From Neoluteolibacter marinus (lineage in GTDB: Bacteria > Verrucomicrobiota > Verrucomicrobiia > Verrucomicrobiales > Akkermansiaceae): a stretch of DNA of 64,000 bases. The DNA lies in assembly GCF_014904755.1 (NCBI RefSeq), contig NZ_JACZFQ010000003.1:62001-126000 (forward strand). The letters run 5' to 3'. Both the position numbers and the translations under genes were made by a program. The notes below the pieces were generated by a model, which was given only the letters and a program-made list of their open reading frames with translations, searched no databases and was not told the origin of the DNA. This document shows, piece after piece, positions 1 through 7,613 of this stretch (the first letter of the stretch is position 1; every line of letters starts with the position of its first letter).

Positions 1-1282
1 CGGCGTCGCGCAGCTCGGGGACCCCGGCGCGCAAACGGGTGGCGACGTGGTTGATCATGCCGTCGCGGCTGACGGGGTCGGCGATGACCGAGAGCAGGGA
101 CGCGCATTCGCGGGCGAAGGCGGACCGTTGCTGGGTGTCGGCGAGTCGGTTCTCGGCGGCGGCGCGGTCGATCACGGAATCGAAGAAATCGCCCGCATTG
201 GCGAGGATGGAGCGGAAGGCCTCCGCCCCGTTCTTCTGCATGAAGGAGTCGGGGTCCTCGCCGGCCGGCATGCGGACGACGCGGACCGGGATGCTTTCCG
301 CCGCGAGCACCCGGAAGGCCTTCTCGGTGGCGGCGATCCCCGCCTTGTCGGCGTCGTAGCAGAGGATCGCATTCTTCGCGTAGCGGCGCAGCAGGCGGGC
401 GTGGTTTTCGGTGAGCGCGGTGCCGAGGGTGGCGACGGCATGCTCGATGCCCTGCTCGTGGCAGCAGATGACATCGATCTGGCCTTCGCAGATCAGCACG
501 GCGTCTTCCTTGAGGACGGACTTGCGGGCGCGTTCCAGGGCGAACAGAACGTTCGATTTCTTGAACAACGCGGTCTCCGGCGAGTTGATATATTTGCCGC
601 TGCGGGGGTCTTCACGGAGTTGTCTGCCGGAGAAGGCGATGACGTCGCCGTAGTCGTTGCAGACCGGAAACATCAGGCGGTCGCGGAAGCGGACATAGAT
701 GCCGCCTTGTTCCTTCTGGACGAAAATTCCGGAATCGACGAGGTCGCGGCCGCTGAACTTTTTCGCGCGTGCCCAGTCCATGAAGACCTGGGGGCGCTCG
801 GGCATCCAGCCGACCTGCCAGCGAACGGCCATCTCCTTGCCGAAACCGCGCGACTTCAGGTAGTCGCGGGCGTGGGTGGCCTCGCGGGTGAAAAGCATCT
901 CGTGGAGGAAGCGGGCGACCTCGCGGTGGATGTCGAGCAGGCGTCCGCGCTGGCGGCGGGCGCGGTCCTCCTTCGGGTCCGGGGCTTCCTCGACGACGGT
1001 GATGCCGGCCCGGGAGGCGAGCTTCTTGACCGCGTCGGTGAAGGTCAGGTTCTCGTATTCGCGGACGAAGGTGATGGCGTCACCGCTTTTCCCGCAGCCG
1101 AAGCAGTGGAAGAACTGGCGCTGCGGGTTGATGTTGAAGGACGGCGTCTTCTCGTTGTGGAAGGGGCACAGAGCCTTGAAGGACGGGCCGGCGCGCTTCA
1201 CCGGAATGTAGCCGCCGATCACGTCCACGATATCGGTGGCGGCGAGAACTTGCTCGGTGGTTTCGCGGGAGATCTGCGGCAC
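1..1282 (-). CDS. dnaG: DNA primase DnaG (N-terminal part; 3' end beyond window)
   Basis: Synthesises RNA primers for the replication fork. About 427 codons are visible, running off the left edge. The start is a GTG giving MPQISRETTEQVLAATDIVD. A CHC2 zinc ribbon follows, with C39, H42, C60 and C63 in CPFHNEKTPSF...FHCFGCGKSGDA, then the catalytic-core region. The TOPRIM signatures EGQIDVI and YDADKAG are readable around residues 260-310. The family is usually about 600 residues, so the C-terminal helicase-interaction part is missing only because of the window edge. A degenerate duplicate of the first ~100 codons and leader lies directly upstream. The GTG start is supported because the duplicate copy keeps the same GTG and the same ~64-bp leader. 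Confidence 0.95.
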   Translation of the reverse strand, partial: MPQISRETTEQVLAATDIVDVIGGYIPVKRAGPSFKALCPFHNEKTPSFNINPQRQFFHCFGCGKSGDAITFVREYENLTFTDAVKKLASRAGITVVEEAPDPKEDRARRQRGRLLDIHREVARFLHEMLFTREATHARDYLKSRGFGKEMAVRWQVGWMPERPQVFMDWARAKKFSGRDLVDSGIFVQKEQGGIYVRFRDRLMFPVCNDYGDVIAFSGRQLREDPRSGKYINSPETALFKKSNVLFALERARKSVLKEDAVLICEGQIDVICCHEQGIEHAVATLGTALTENHARLLRRYAKNAILCYDADKAGIAATEKAFRVLAAESIPVRVVRMPAGEDPDSFMQKNGAEAFRSILANAGDFFDSVIDRAAAENRLADTQQRSAFARECASLLSVIADPVSRDGMINHVATRLRAGVPELRDA

Positions 1283-1346
1283 GGCGGGAGTGGAGCGAGC
1301 TTGGCGGATCGGGAGAATCGGGAAAGCGCGAAAGATTTCTAACTTT
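988..1346. repeat. Tandem duplication, copy A (inside dnaG)
   Basis: This is the 359-bp unit spanning codons 1 to ~98 of dnaG plus about 64 bp of leader. It recurs at 1371-1729 with a constant offset of 383 bp and no internal indels that I can see. The two copies differ at roughly a dozen positions. A 24-bp unique spacer (1347-1370) separates them. Confidence 0.93.
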
Positions 1347-1665
1347 CTGGATTCCCGGGTTCGTCGGTATCCTCGATGACGGTGATGCCGGCCCGGGAGG
1401 CGAGTTTCTTGACCGCGTCGGTGAAGGTCAGGTTCTCGTATTCTCGGACGAAGGTGATGGCGTCACCGCTTTTTCCGCAGCCGAAGCAGTGGAAGAACTG
1501 GCGCTGCGGGTTGATGCTGAAGGACGGAGTCTTCTCGTTGTGGAAGGGGCACAGCGCCTTGAAGGACGGGCCGGCGCGCTTCACCGGGATGTATCCGCCG
1601 ATCACGTCCACGATGTCGGTGGCGGCGAGAACTTGCTCGGTGGTTTCGCGGGAGATCTGCGGCAC
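1339..1665 (-). CDS. Orphan DnaG-type CHC2 zinc-ribbon protein (duplicate of the primase N-terminus)
   Basis: A 108-residue frame starting with the same GTG as dnaG. It contains the whole primase zinc-binding domain, with ligands C39, H42, C60 and C63 all retained, followed by a short unrelated acidic tail (EDTDEPGNPES) and a TAG formed at the junction with the copy A leader. Against dnaG I count about eight silent and two replacement differences (N50S, V98I) over the shared ~98 codons. This suggests the domain was kept under selection, or homogenised by conversion, rather than simply decaying. The catalytic TOPRIM part is absent, so it cannot prime on its own. It may bind template DNA or interfere with primase, or be an inert remnant. 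Function is not known. Confidence 0.7.
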   Translation of the reverse strand: MPQISRETTEQVLAATDIVDVIGGYIPVKRAGPSFKALCPFHNEKTPSFSINPQRQFFHCFGCGKSGDAITFVREYENLTFTDAVKKLASRAGITVIEDTDEPGNPES

Positions 1666-1729
1666 GGCGGGAGTGGGGGGAGCTTGGCGGATCGGGAGAA
1701 TCGGGAAAGCGCGAAAGATTTCTAACTTT
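1371..1729. repeat. Tandem duplication, copy B (upstream of dnaG)
   Basis: This is the second copy of the dnaG start region. In the dnaG reading direction it lies first, so transcription through it would enter the leader of the full gene. Its reading frame is intact and closes in the leader of copy A. Repeat identity ends near 1729 on the promoter side. Confidence 0.93.
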
Positions 1730-1808
1730 TCGGATGCGGCGTCACGATCCCGGGGGATGGTGACACGGATCGATGGAATACCTCCGTGGATCCGAACATC
1801 CGACCATC

Positions 1809-1976
1809 ATGAAAATCGTCCGCAAGAATGCCAATGGAGAGACCCGTCAGTTGCTGCTCAAGGAATACTTCCTGAACGCCTACTTGATCGCGCTGCTCAA
1901 GAGGGTGGGCGACGAGGCCGGGCGCTTGCGTGTGGAACCCGCACTGAAGCCGGTGAGGGTTCGCTCGGATGCCTGA
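1809..1976 (+). CDS. Small hypothetical protein
   Basis: A 55-residue frame with a helical, basic/hydrophobic look (MKIVRKNANGETRQLLLKEY then FLNAYLIALLKRVGDEAGRL). Third codon positions are G/C-rich like neighbouring genes, which favours real coding. An in-frame ATG at 1773 would add 12 residues. No Shine-Dalgarno sequence is evident for either start. It lies divergently from the dnaG duplicate and 87 bp before the next plus-strand gene. I do not recognise a family. Confidence 0.42.
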   Translation: MKIVRKNANGETRQLLLKEYFLNAYLIALLKRVGDEAGRLRVEPALKPVRVRSDA

Positions 1977-2063
1977 CGCCGCGGCAATTGTCGCCCCTTT
2001 GCGCCTTTGGCTGCTTGGAAAAGCAGGTTGCCTTGGCGGGGCGAATTTCCTAGCGTGCCACTG

Positions 2064-2534
2064 ATGGACGACCTCCGGATTTTGAGGTCCGCACTGGGCT
2101 GGCTGGAACTCGGCTTGCCCGATGAAGCGCTGTCGGAACTGGCATCGCTTTCGGCACGGGACCGGATGAGGCGGCACGCGCTGGAGTTGCGCTTGCTGGC
2201 GGAGATGGAGTCGCTGCGGTGGAATGCGGCGGCGGACACCGGCCGGCTGCTTTGCCTGAAAGAGCCGAAAGAGGCGCGGTTCTTCATTCATGCCGCGTAT
2301 TGCCTCCATGAAACCGGCGACACGCTGGCGGCCCGCGATTGGTTGCTGCGGGGGCCGGCGACGCTGATCGAGGATCCCTTGTTCCACTACAACATCGCCT
2401 GCTACCTGGCGGTCTTGGGCGACCGCAAACGGGCGGAGTCGCATTTGGAGCGGGCTTTTGAAATGGACGCCTCGCTGAAGGATTCGGCGCAGGAAGATGC
2501 CGATCTGGACGGCTTGCGCCACGGGGTGAAGTAG
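2064..2534 (+). CDS. TPR-like hypothetical protein
   Basis: 156 residues from ATG 2064. The frame stays open upstream to 2007, but no better start is visible there. The sequence is a run of amphipathic helix pairs rich in Leu, Ala, Arg and Glu. Segments such as DPLFHYNIACYLAVLGDRKR and AESHLERAFEMD have the spacing of tetratricopeptide repeats, with perhaps three to four units. There is no signal peptide or membrane segment, so it is probably a cytoplasmic protein-protein interaction adaptor. Specific function unknown. Confidence 0.75.
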   Translation: MDDLRILRSALGWLELGLPDEALSELASLSARDRMRRHALELRLLAEMESLRWNAAADTGRLLCLKEPKEARFFIHAAYCLHETGDTLAARDWLLRGPATLIEDPLFHYNIACYLAVLGDRKRAESHLERAFEMDASLKDSAQEDADLDGLRHGVK

Positions 2535-2651
2535 CGCGACTTTTCAAGTTGCGGGGTGGGGACGCTGTCTCACCGGAGAAGGTCGGAGTTTCCCGGAATC
2601 GGGGCGACGTGGCAGGGGGTGCCACCCTAGAGCTGTCGACCTTGCCACGTC

Positions 2652-2670
2652 CACAACGTGTAACGTTGTG
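2652..2670. promoter_or_regulatory. 19-bp perfect palindrome upstream of the serine hydrolase
   Basis: CACAACGT, a 3-bp centre (GTA) and ACGTTGTG form a perfect 8-bp inverted repeat, 45 bp before the ATG at 2716. There is no T-run on either strand, so it reads more like an operator than a terminator. No regulator gene adjoins it. Confidence 0.4.
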
Positions 2671-2715
2671 CTACTTCCGGTTGCACGCCGGGCAGCCATC
2701 GGTCAGGTCAAGGGC

Positions 2716-3840
2716 ATGTCTCCTTCCGCGCTCGGCGAATTGCTTTCCCTCTTCGAGGAGAATTTCCGCACCCGGGGCGAACTCGGGGCCTCCGTCAGCG
2801 TGTGGTGGCGGGGGGAAGAGATGCTCGCCGTCCACGACGGCTGGCGGGACAAGGAAAAGAACCGCGCCTGGTCCTCGGACACCCTGGTGCCGGTTTACTC
2901 CGCGACCAAAGGGCCAGCGGCGGCGACGCTGCTGATGGTGCTCGATTCCCGGGGATTGGGGCCCGAAACGCCGGTGCGAGAGGTGTGGCCGGAGTTTCCG
3001 GTGGCGGAGGCGAGCTTCGCCCACTTGCTTTCCCATCAGTGCGGGTTGGCGGCCCTCGATCAGCGGGCTTCGGTCTGGGATCACACCGAGGTCATCGCGG
3101 CGGTCGAGTCGCAGGCGCCGGCATGGCGCCCCGGCGAGGGCCACGGCTACCACCCGCGGACCTTCGGGTTCTTGCTGGAAGAGCCGGTTCGCCGGATCAC
3201 CGGCAAGCCATTGGGGGCGGTCTGGAACGACGAGATCGCGGCGCCGCTGGGACTGGAATTCTGGATCGGCCTGCCGGAGAGCGAGTGGCCGCGGGTCGCC
3301 CGCCTTTATCCGGGGAAGGCGGCCGCGGAGGATTTCCAGAGCGGGTTTTACCGCGAGTTCAATCGGGAGGGTTCCTTGTCGCGGCGGGCGTTCGGATCGC
3401 CGCGGGGACTCCACTCGGTGCAGGAAATGAACGATCCGAAAGCCTGGTCGGCCGGCCTGCCGGCCATGGGCGGGGTGGGCTCGGCGTCGGCGCTGGCGAA
3501 ATTCTACCAGGCGGCGATTGGCGCCATCGAGAGCCCGCTCGGCGACCGGGTGCGACAGGCCTTGTCGCAGGTCCGGACCAGCGGAGACGACCGGGTGTTG
3601 ATCCAGCCGACGGCCTTCTCCTGCGGTTGCCAGCTCGATCCGCTCGACGCCGGCGGCGCGAAGGCGCGGGAACTCTACGGGCCGTCGGTGCGGGCCTTCG
3701 GTCATCCGGGGGCGGGCGGAAGCCACGCCTTCGGCGATCCCGACAGCGGGGTCAGCTTCGCCTATGTGATGAACCAGATGGAACTCAGCGTTCTGCCCGG
3801 GCCGAAGAGCCTGGATCTGGTGCGGGCGCTGTTTTCGTGA
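2716..3840 (+). CDS. Serine hydrolase of the beta-lactamase / EstB-like family
   Basis: 374 residues. The beta-lactamase-fold (class C / D-Ala-D-Ala carboxypeptidase-like) active-site motif SxxK is visible as YSATKG at about residue 72-77, in the usual N-terminal position. It is followed by the conserved helix containing LLSHQCGL and later GYHPRTFGFLLEEPVRRITG. The C-terminal FGHPGAGGSHAFGDPDSG matches the HxG-type third motif of EstB/lipolytic-enzyme relatives. There is no signal peptide from ATG 2716; an upstream in-frame ATG at 2668 overlaps the palindrome and is less likely. Probable activity is ester or amide hydrolysis of small substrates. True beta-lactamase activity is not implied. 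Confidence 0.85.
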   Translation: MSPSALGELLSLFEENFRTRGELGASVSVWWRGEEMLAVHDGWRDKEKNRAWSSDTLVPVYSATKGPAAATLLMVLDSRGLGPETPVREVWPEFPVAEASFAHLLSHQCGLAALDQRASVWDHTEVIAAVESQAPAWRPGEGHGYHPRTFGFLLEEPVRRITGKPLGAVWNDEIAAPLGLEFWIGLPESEWPRVARLYPGKAAAEDFQSGFYREFNREGSLSRRAFGSPRGLHSVQEMNDPKAWSAGLPAMGGVGSASALAKFYQAAIGAIESPLGDRVRQALSQVRTSGDDRVLIQPTAFSCGCQLDPLDAGGAKARELYGPSVRAFGHPGAGGSHAFGDPDSGVSFAYVMNQMELSVLPGPKSLDLVRALFS

Positions 3841-3846
3841 GCCGCC

Positions 3847-4218
3847 TCAACCGAGGAACTTGATCTTGCCGGGCAGCTTGAACTCGCCGCGGGCCATCGC
3901 CTCGTGCTGCTCGTCGCTGCAGGCGGAGTTGGTCGGGGCATCGGCCGGGGTGTCGCTGGCTTCGAGATAGCCGTTCTGGATCATCCAGGCCTCGACCTCC
4001 TCGCCCGAGATGTCGGGCAGCATGGTGCCGTCGATCTCGACGCAGGGCGACAGCGACTGGCCGCTGCGCTGCTCCATTTCCCAACGGAAGGCGGGGTTCT
4101 TGATGATGTCCTTCTCCTCGTAGGGAAGGTCGTATTTCCGCATGATCGCGCGGACGCCCTCGCTCCAGCCGCAGAAGGTCTTGAGGTAGGCGGTGATTTT
4201 CGGTTGGGGCTTGCTCAT
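3847..4218 (-). CDS. Glutaredoxin-family protein with CxxS active site
   Basis: 123 residues from ATG 4218. The N-terminal half is a glutaredoxin fold: ITAYLKTFCGWSEGVRAIMR carries CGWS (monothiol-type CxxS), and SPCVEIDGTMLPDISGEEVE matches the cis-Pro/glutathione-binding end, although the usual TVP triplet is altered to SPC. A 35-residue extension contains another Cys (NSACSDEQ) and a basic tail GKIKFLG. The CxxS centre and extra cysteines suggest a thiol or Fe-S handling role rather than classical dithiol reduction. It is convergent with the serine hydrolase (6-bp gap). The frame continues upstream to 4410, but that part reads as non-coding. Confidence 0.82.
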   Translation of the reverse strand: MSKPQPKITAYLKTFCGWSEGVRAIMRKYDLPYEEKDIIKNPAFRWEMEQRSGQSLSPCVEIDGTMLPDISGEEVEAWMIQNGYLEASDTPADAPTNSACSDEQHEAMARGEFKLPGKIKFLG

Positions 4219-4291
4219 GGGGCGGAAAATACATGGTCCCGGCGACCCCGCAAGCCTTGCCACGCGGACAAGCAGCCCGTTAGATCGTGGA

Positions 4292-5437
4292 GTGAAAGGT
4301 GTGGTTTTTTCGCTCATCCTGTCGGCGCTTCCGGCTGCCGCATGCATCTGGGATCGCGACACCCTGAGGGAGGAGGCGAAAGGCCGGCTGGACACGGTGA
4401 AGGTGATCACCGGATGGTTCGACCGCTATCCGCCGCGCTACTACGAGATGCGCTTGGAGCGGGTGGCAAAGGAGTTGGAATCGGATCCCGGCAAGCTCGA
4501 CCTTTACGACGACGCCGGCGTGGCCTGTGACCGGTTGGGGCGTTTCGATGAGGCGATCGTCTGGATGGAGAAGAAAAGAGCGGTGCTCGATGTGAGGCCC
4601 TCCGAGGACGTGAGGATGGATCGCTACCGCTATCTCGCGAACCTCGGGTCGTTTCTGGGGAATCGCTGGGCGACTCGTCCGGCCGAAGAGAGGAATGCTG
4701 ACCCCGCGGACTTGAAAGCCGCGGTGGATTGCATCGCCGAGGCGATCCGGCTGAATCCTGACGCCCACTTCGGGAGGGAGAAGTATCAGTTGATGTTGTT
4801 TGAGTGGCTGCTGAATGGATTTGACGATGCGAAGGCTGCCTTGCCCAATTTCGTGGGCGTCTTCCCAACCAGGAGAATCGAAGGAGGCGGCTTGGCGGGA
4901 TCCGAATGGGAAGATGCCGAGTCAGGGCTGGCTGGTTTGATCCATTTGGGCAGCGCTTGGGAAAGCGTCGATGTGTTCGATGCCTTGGGCTCGGTTGTTC
5001 AAGCGGATGGAGCCAGCAGTGTTTCGCTATTGGTCGAAAGCCGGTTGAGAGAAATCGAGCAGGAGGGAGGACGCAGTCTCTATCCGGTCGAGTCTCACGT
5101 CCGCGTGCGGCACGGGGATTTCGCGAGACACTCTCCGGAACTCCGCGGGTGGTACGAAGAGACTCGGAGTATTGCTCGAGCCCGGGAACAGTCCCGGATT
5201 GACTATCAGGAGGCCCGTTTCAAGGAGGGGCGGCACCCCGATACGGATCCCGACTTTTGGAGCGAGTGGGAAGAGCGGGAGTTTCCGGCGCTGCCGCGGA
5301 CACCCCTGCCGCTGTTTGAGCAAGTCCGGCTTTTTCTGCTGCTGGTGGCAATTGCGGTCGCATCCCTGGTCGGGTGGTTGATCTGGCGAAAGAAGCGAGT
5401 GCTCCGAATGGGCGGGCCAAGTCCGCAGATTTCATGA
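4292..5437 (+). CDS. Exported/anchored TPR-type protein with C-terminal membrane helix
   Basis: 381 residues from GTG 4292. The N-terminus VKGVVFSLILSALPAAAC looks like a signal sequence with a possible lipobox (AAAC). The centre has helical repeats, including DLYDDAGVACDRLGRFDEAI and AVDCIAEAIRLNPDAHFGRE, typical of TPR units. Near the C-terminus FLLLVAIAVASLVGWLIW is a membrane helix followed by basic residues (RKKR). Codon use is less G/C-biased at third positions than in neighbours. The stop overlaps the next gene's start (ATGA), so the two are likely co-translated. Function unknown. Confidence 0.75.
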   Translation: MKGVVFSLILSALPAAACIWDRDTLREEAKGRLDTVKVITGWFDRYPPRYYEMRLERVAKELESDPGKLDLYDDAGVACDRLGRFDEAIVWMEKKRAVLDVRPSEDVRMDRYRYLANLGSFLGNRWATRPAEERNADPADLKAAVDCIAEAIRLNPDAHFGREKYQLMLFEWLLNGFDDAKAALPNFVGVFPTRRIEGGGLAGSEWEDAESGLAGLIHLGSAWESVDVFDALGSVVQADGASSVSLLVESRLREIEQEGGRSLYPVESHVRVRHGDFARHSPELRGWYEETRSIARAREQSRIDYQEARFKEGRHPDTDPDFWSEWEEREFPALPRTPLPLFEQVRLFLLLVAIAVASLVGWLIWRKKRVLRMGGPSPQIS

Positions 5438-6051
5438 ACCGGCCGTTTTTATCACTCAACCTCGCCCTCTCCGCCGACGGGAAAATCTCGTCGGTGGAGC
5501 GGCGGCCGTCCGGGTGGACGTCGGGCGAAGACCATGCGCGTCTGCTGGACCTGCGCAAAGGGGTCGACGCACTCCTGGTCGGGCGCGGGACCCTGGAGGC
5601 CGACCGGATGACGATGAGGTCTGCGGGAGATCCGTGGCGCTGCGTCGTTTCGCGCAGCGGCAGGTTTGATCCGGATCACCCGCTGTTTCACACGCCGGGC
5701 GGGCCGGTGCATTTGCTGGTGACGGAAGGCAAGCTGCCCGAGGTTCCGGGAGTCACCGCTCACCGGGGCAGCCTGGCCGGATTTCTCTCAATGCTCGCGG
5801 AAGCCGGCGTGAAGCGGCTTCATTGCGAAGGCGGCGGGGAGCTGGTCAAGTCGCTGGCTGAGCTGGATGCCATCGATGAAATCTATCTGACCTGGGCCGG
5901 CCACACACTGTTCGGGGGGCGCGAGGCACCGACCCTCAGCGGGGTGCCGGGCGGGTTCCTGCCGGCATCACACGACTTCGAACTCGTGGGCTTTGATCCG
6001 CGGCCCGACTTGGGCGAGTGCTTCCTCAGCTACCGGCGGAAAGCTCAGTGA
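5434..6051 (+). CDS. RibD C-terminal-domain (dihydrofolate-reductase-like) reductase
   Basis: 205 residues. The fold signature of the RibD_C/DHFR-like pyrimidine reductase family is visible: FLSLNLALSADGKIS at the start, GVDALLVGRGTLEADRMTMR, then LHCEGGGELVKSLAELDAID near residue 145-165 and a C-terminal YLTWAGHTLFGGREAP. The deaminase domain of full RibD is absent, so this is a stand-alone NADPH-dependent reductase, either for riboflavin synthesis or of the orphan YwjB/YyaP type. The ATG overlaps the stop of the preceding membrane protein by 4 bp, and the 3' end overlaps a convergent gene by 7 bp. Confidence 0.85.
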   Translation: MNRPFLSLNLALSADGKISSVERRPSGWTSGEDHARLLDLRKGVDALLVGRGTLEADRMTMRSAGDPWRCVVSRSGRFDPDHPLFHTPGGPVHLLVTEGKLPEVPGVTAHRGSLAGFLSMLAEAGVKRLHCEGGGELVKSLAELDAIDEIYLTWAGHTLFGGREAPTLSGVPGGFLPASHDFELVGFDPRPDLGECFLSYRRKAQ

Positions 6052-6251
6052 GCTTGCTCCACCTCGTGGCCGCCGTCGTCGTGCGCGGCGCCCTCGGCGT
6101 GACCGTCGCCGTGTTTTTCACCGTGACCTGCGTCGTGGCTGCCGTGATGTTCGTGCAGGGCCTTGGTCTCTTCCCAAGGGTGGCGCTCGCAGGAAACCGA
6201 GGCGAGGAAGAGTCCGGTGGAGGCAGCGGCGAAGATCGTGGTCAATTTCAT
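6045..6251 (-). CDS. Small His-rich lipoprotein
   Basis: 68 residues. MKLTTIFAAASTGLFLASVS followed by Cys is a short lipoprotein signal with a recognisable lipobox (ASVSC, lipidated Cys at 21). The mature part is almost all His, Glu, Asp and Gly (for example HEHHGSHDAGHGEKHGDGHA), a composition expected to bind divalent metals such as Zn, Ni or Cu at the outer membrane or periplasm. It lies 92 bp downstream of lpxB. No family is recognised, and the metal role is inferred from composition only. Confidence 0.7.
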   Translation of the reverse strand: MKLTTIFAAASTGLFLASVSCERHPWEETKALHEHHGSHDAGHGEKHGDGHAEGAAHDDGGHEVEQAH

Positions 6252-6343
6252 CCCGCCGCCGGATTTAGCGGATCGACCGCCGATGGCAAGTGGCAAGGGC
6301 ATGGAAACGCCACAGGGGATCGCGGCGGTTCGCCGGTACCGAA

Positions 6344-7471
6344 CTACTTGCGGACCCACCGGGAAATCGCCGAGGCGGCCCGCAGGTGGGCGCCTGGCCC
6401 GCCGAGCTTGGCGGCGGTGGCGAGCAGCTTGCGACGGGTCTCCTCGCGGTGGGCGTCGTCGTCCAGGAAGCGCAGCAGCGACCGCTTGACGTGCACGGGA
6501 TCGGCCTCGGACTGGATGAATTCCTCCACCACCCGTTCGCCGGCGAGGATGTTGATCAGGCCGATGTGCTCGATTTTCACCACCATCCGGGCGACCAGGT
6601 AGGTGGGCCAGGCGACCTTGTAGACGAGGCAATAGGGGAGCCCGAAATAGGCGGCCTCGAGGGTGGCGGTGCCGCTCGCGACGACGCCGCAGGCGGCGCG
6701 TTGCATGAGGGCGTGGGCGCCGCCGTCGAGGATGCGGACGGTGTCGGTCATCTTCGCGGCCTCGACCATTTCCCGCATCCGCTGGCCGAGCTTGGCGGAG
6801 GCGGCGCAGGCTTCGAACCTGGTCCCGGGACGCTTCAATTGCAGGCGGCGGGCGGACTCCAGCATCATCGGGAACAAGCGCGAGACCTCGCGCTCGCGGC
6901 TGCCGGGAAGCAGGGCGACCAGATCGTCCTCGCGCGGGCCGGCGGTGCGGTCATGGGCGAGTTCGTCCACCAGCGGGTGGCCGACGAATTCGGTGGGCAG
7001 GCCGGCGCCTTCGAAGATCGGTTTTTCAAAGGGAAAGAGGCAGAGCATCTCGTCGAGGATGCGGGCCATTTTCGGCAGCCGGCCCTTGTTCCAGGCCCAG
7101 ACCTGGGGACTGATGTAATAGATGATCTTGGTTTCGGGCAGCTCGTTGCGGACGGCTTCGGCAAAGCGCATGTTGAAGCCGGGGTAGTCGATCAGCACCA
7201 GCGTTTGCGGCTTCAGGGCCCGGACTTCGGCGAGCATCTCGGCGAAGCGCTGCTTGAACCAGCCGTAGCGCTTGAGGACTTCCCAGAGTCCCATCACCGC
7301 GGCGTCCTCGACCCAGTCGCGGATTCCGTCGCCGGCGACCGCCCGCATCTCCGGCCCGCCCGCACCGTGGATCTCGAGATCCGGATGCATGGACATGAGG
7401 GCTCCCAGCATCCCCGCTCCGTGGGCGTCGCCGCTCAATTCTCCCGCGATGACATACAGCGCCCCGGCCAT
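6344..7471 (-). CDS. lpxB: Lipid-A-disaccharide synthase LpxB
   Basis: 375 residues, the usual length for LpxB. Joins UDP-2,3-diacylglucosamine to lipid X to make the lipid A disaccharide at the inner-membrane surface. Diagnostic stretches are ALYVIAGELSGDAHGAGM at the N-terminus, VLIDYPGFNMRFAEA, IIYYISPQVWAWNKGR and GLPTEFVGHPLVDEL. The C-terminal GT-B half has SGTATLEAAYFGLPYCLVYK. ATG 7471 gives a normal N-terminus. Its presence confirms a Gram-negative, lipid A-bearing envelope. Confidence 0.97.
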   Translation of the reverse strand: MAGALYVIAGELSGDAHGAGMLGALMSMHPDLEIHGAGGPEMRAVAGDGIRDWVEDAAVMGLWEVLKRYGWFKQRFAEMLAEVRALKPQTLVLIDYPGFNMRFAEAVRNELPETKIIYYISPQVWAWNKGRLPKMARILDEMLCLFPFEKPIFEGAGLPTEFVGHPLVDELAHDRTAGPREDDLVALLPGSREREVSRLFPMMLESARRLQLKRPGTRFEACAASAKLGQRMREMVEAAKMTDTVRILDGGAHALMQRAACGVVASGTATLEAAYFGLPYCLVYKVAWPTYLVARMVVKIEHIGLINILAGERVVEEFIQSEADPVHVKRSLLRFLDDDAHREETRRKLLATAAKLGGPGAHLRAASAISRWVRK

Positions 7472-7613
7472 GTGGCGCGGAGCATAGGGAGATCTTGCCC
7501 GCGCTGGCCATGAAAAACCCGAGCCTCCGGGAAGCCCGCGTTCGGCGAGGGGAATTCGTCATTGATTTCGCCCGAACCGCCCCCTTAATCGCTCCCCGCA
7601 CCACGCTAGGCAA

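Noticed and set aside
47-1342. A 431-codon plus-strand frame opposite dnaG
   Set aside because: It is the antisense shadow of the primase; composition is artificial and it has no motif.
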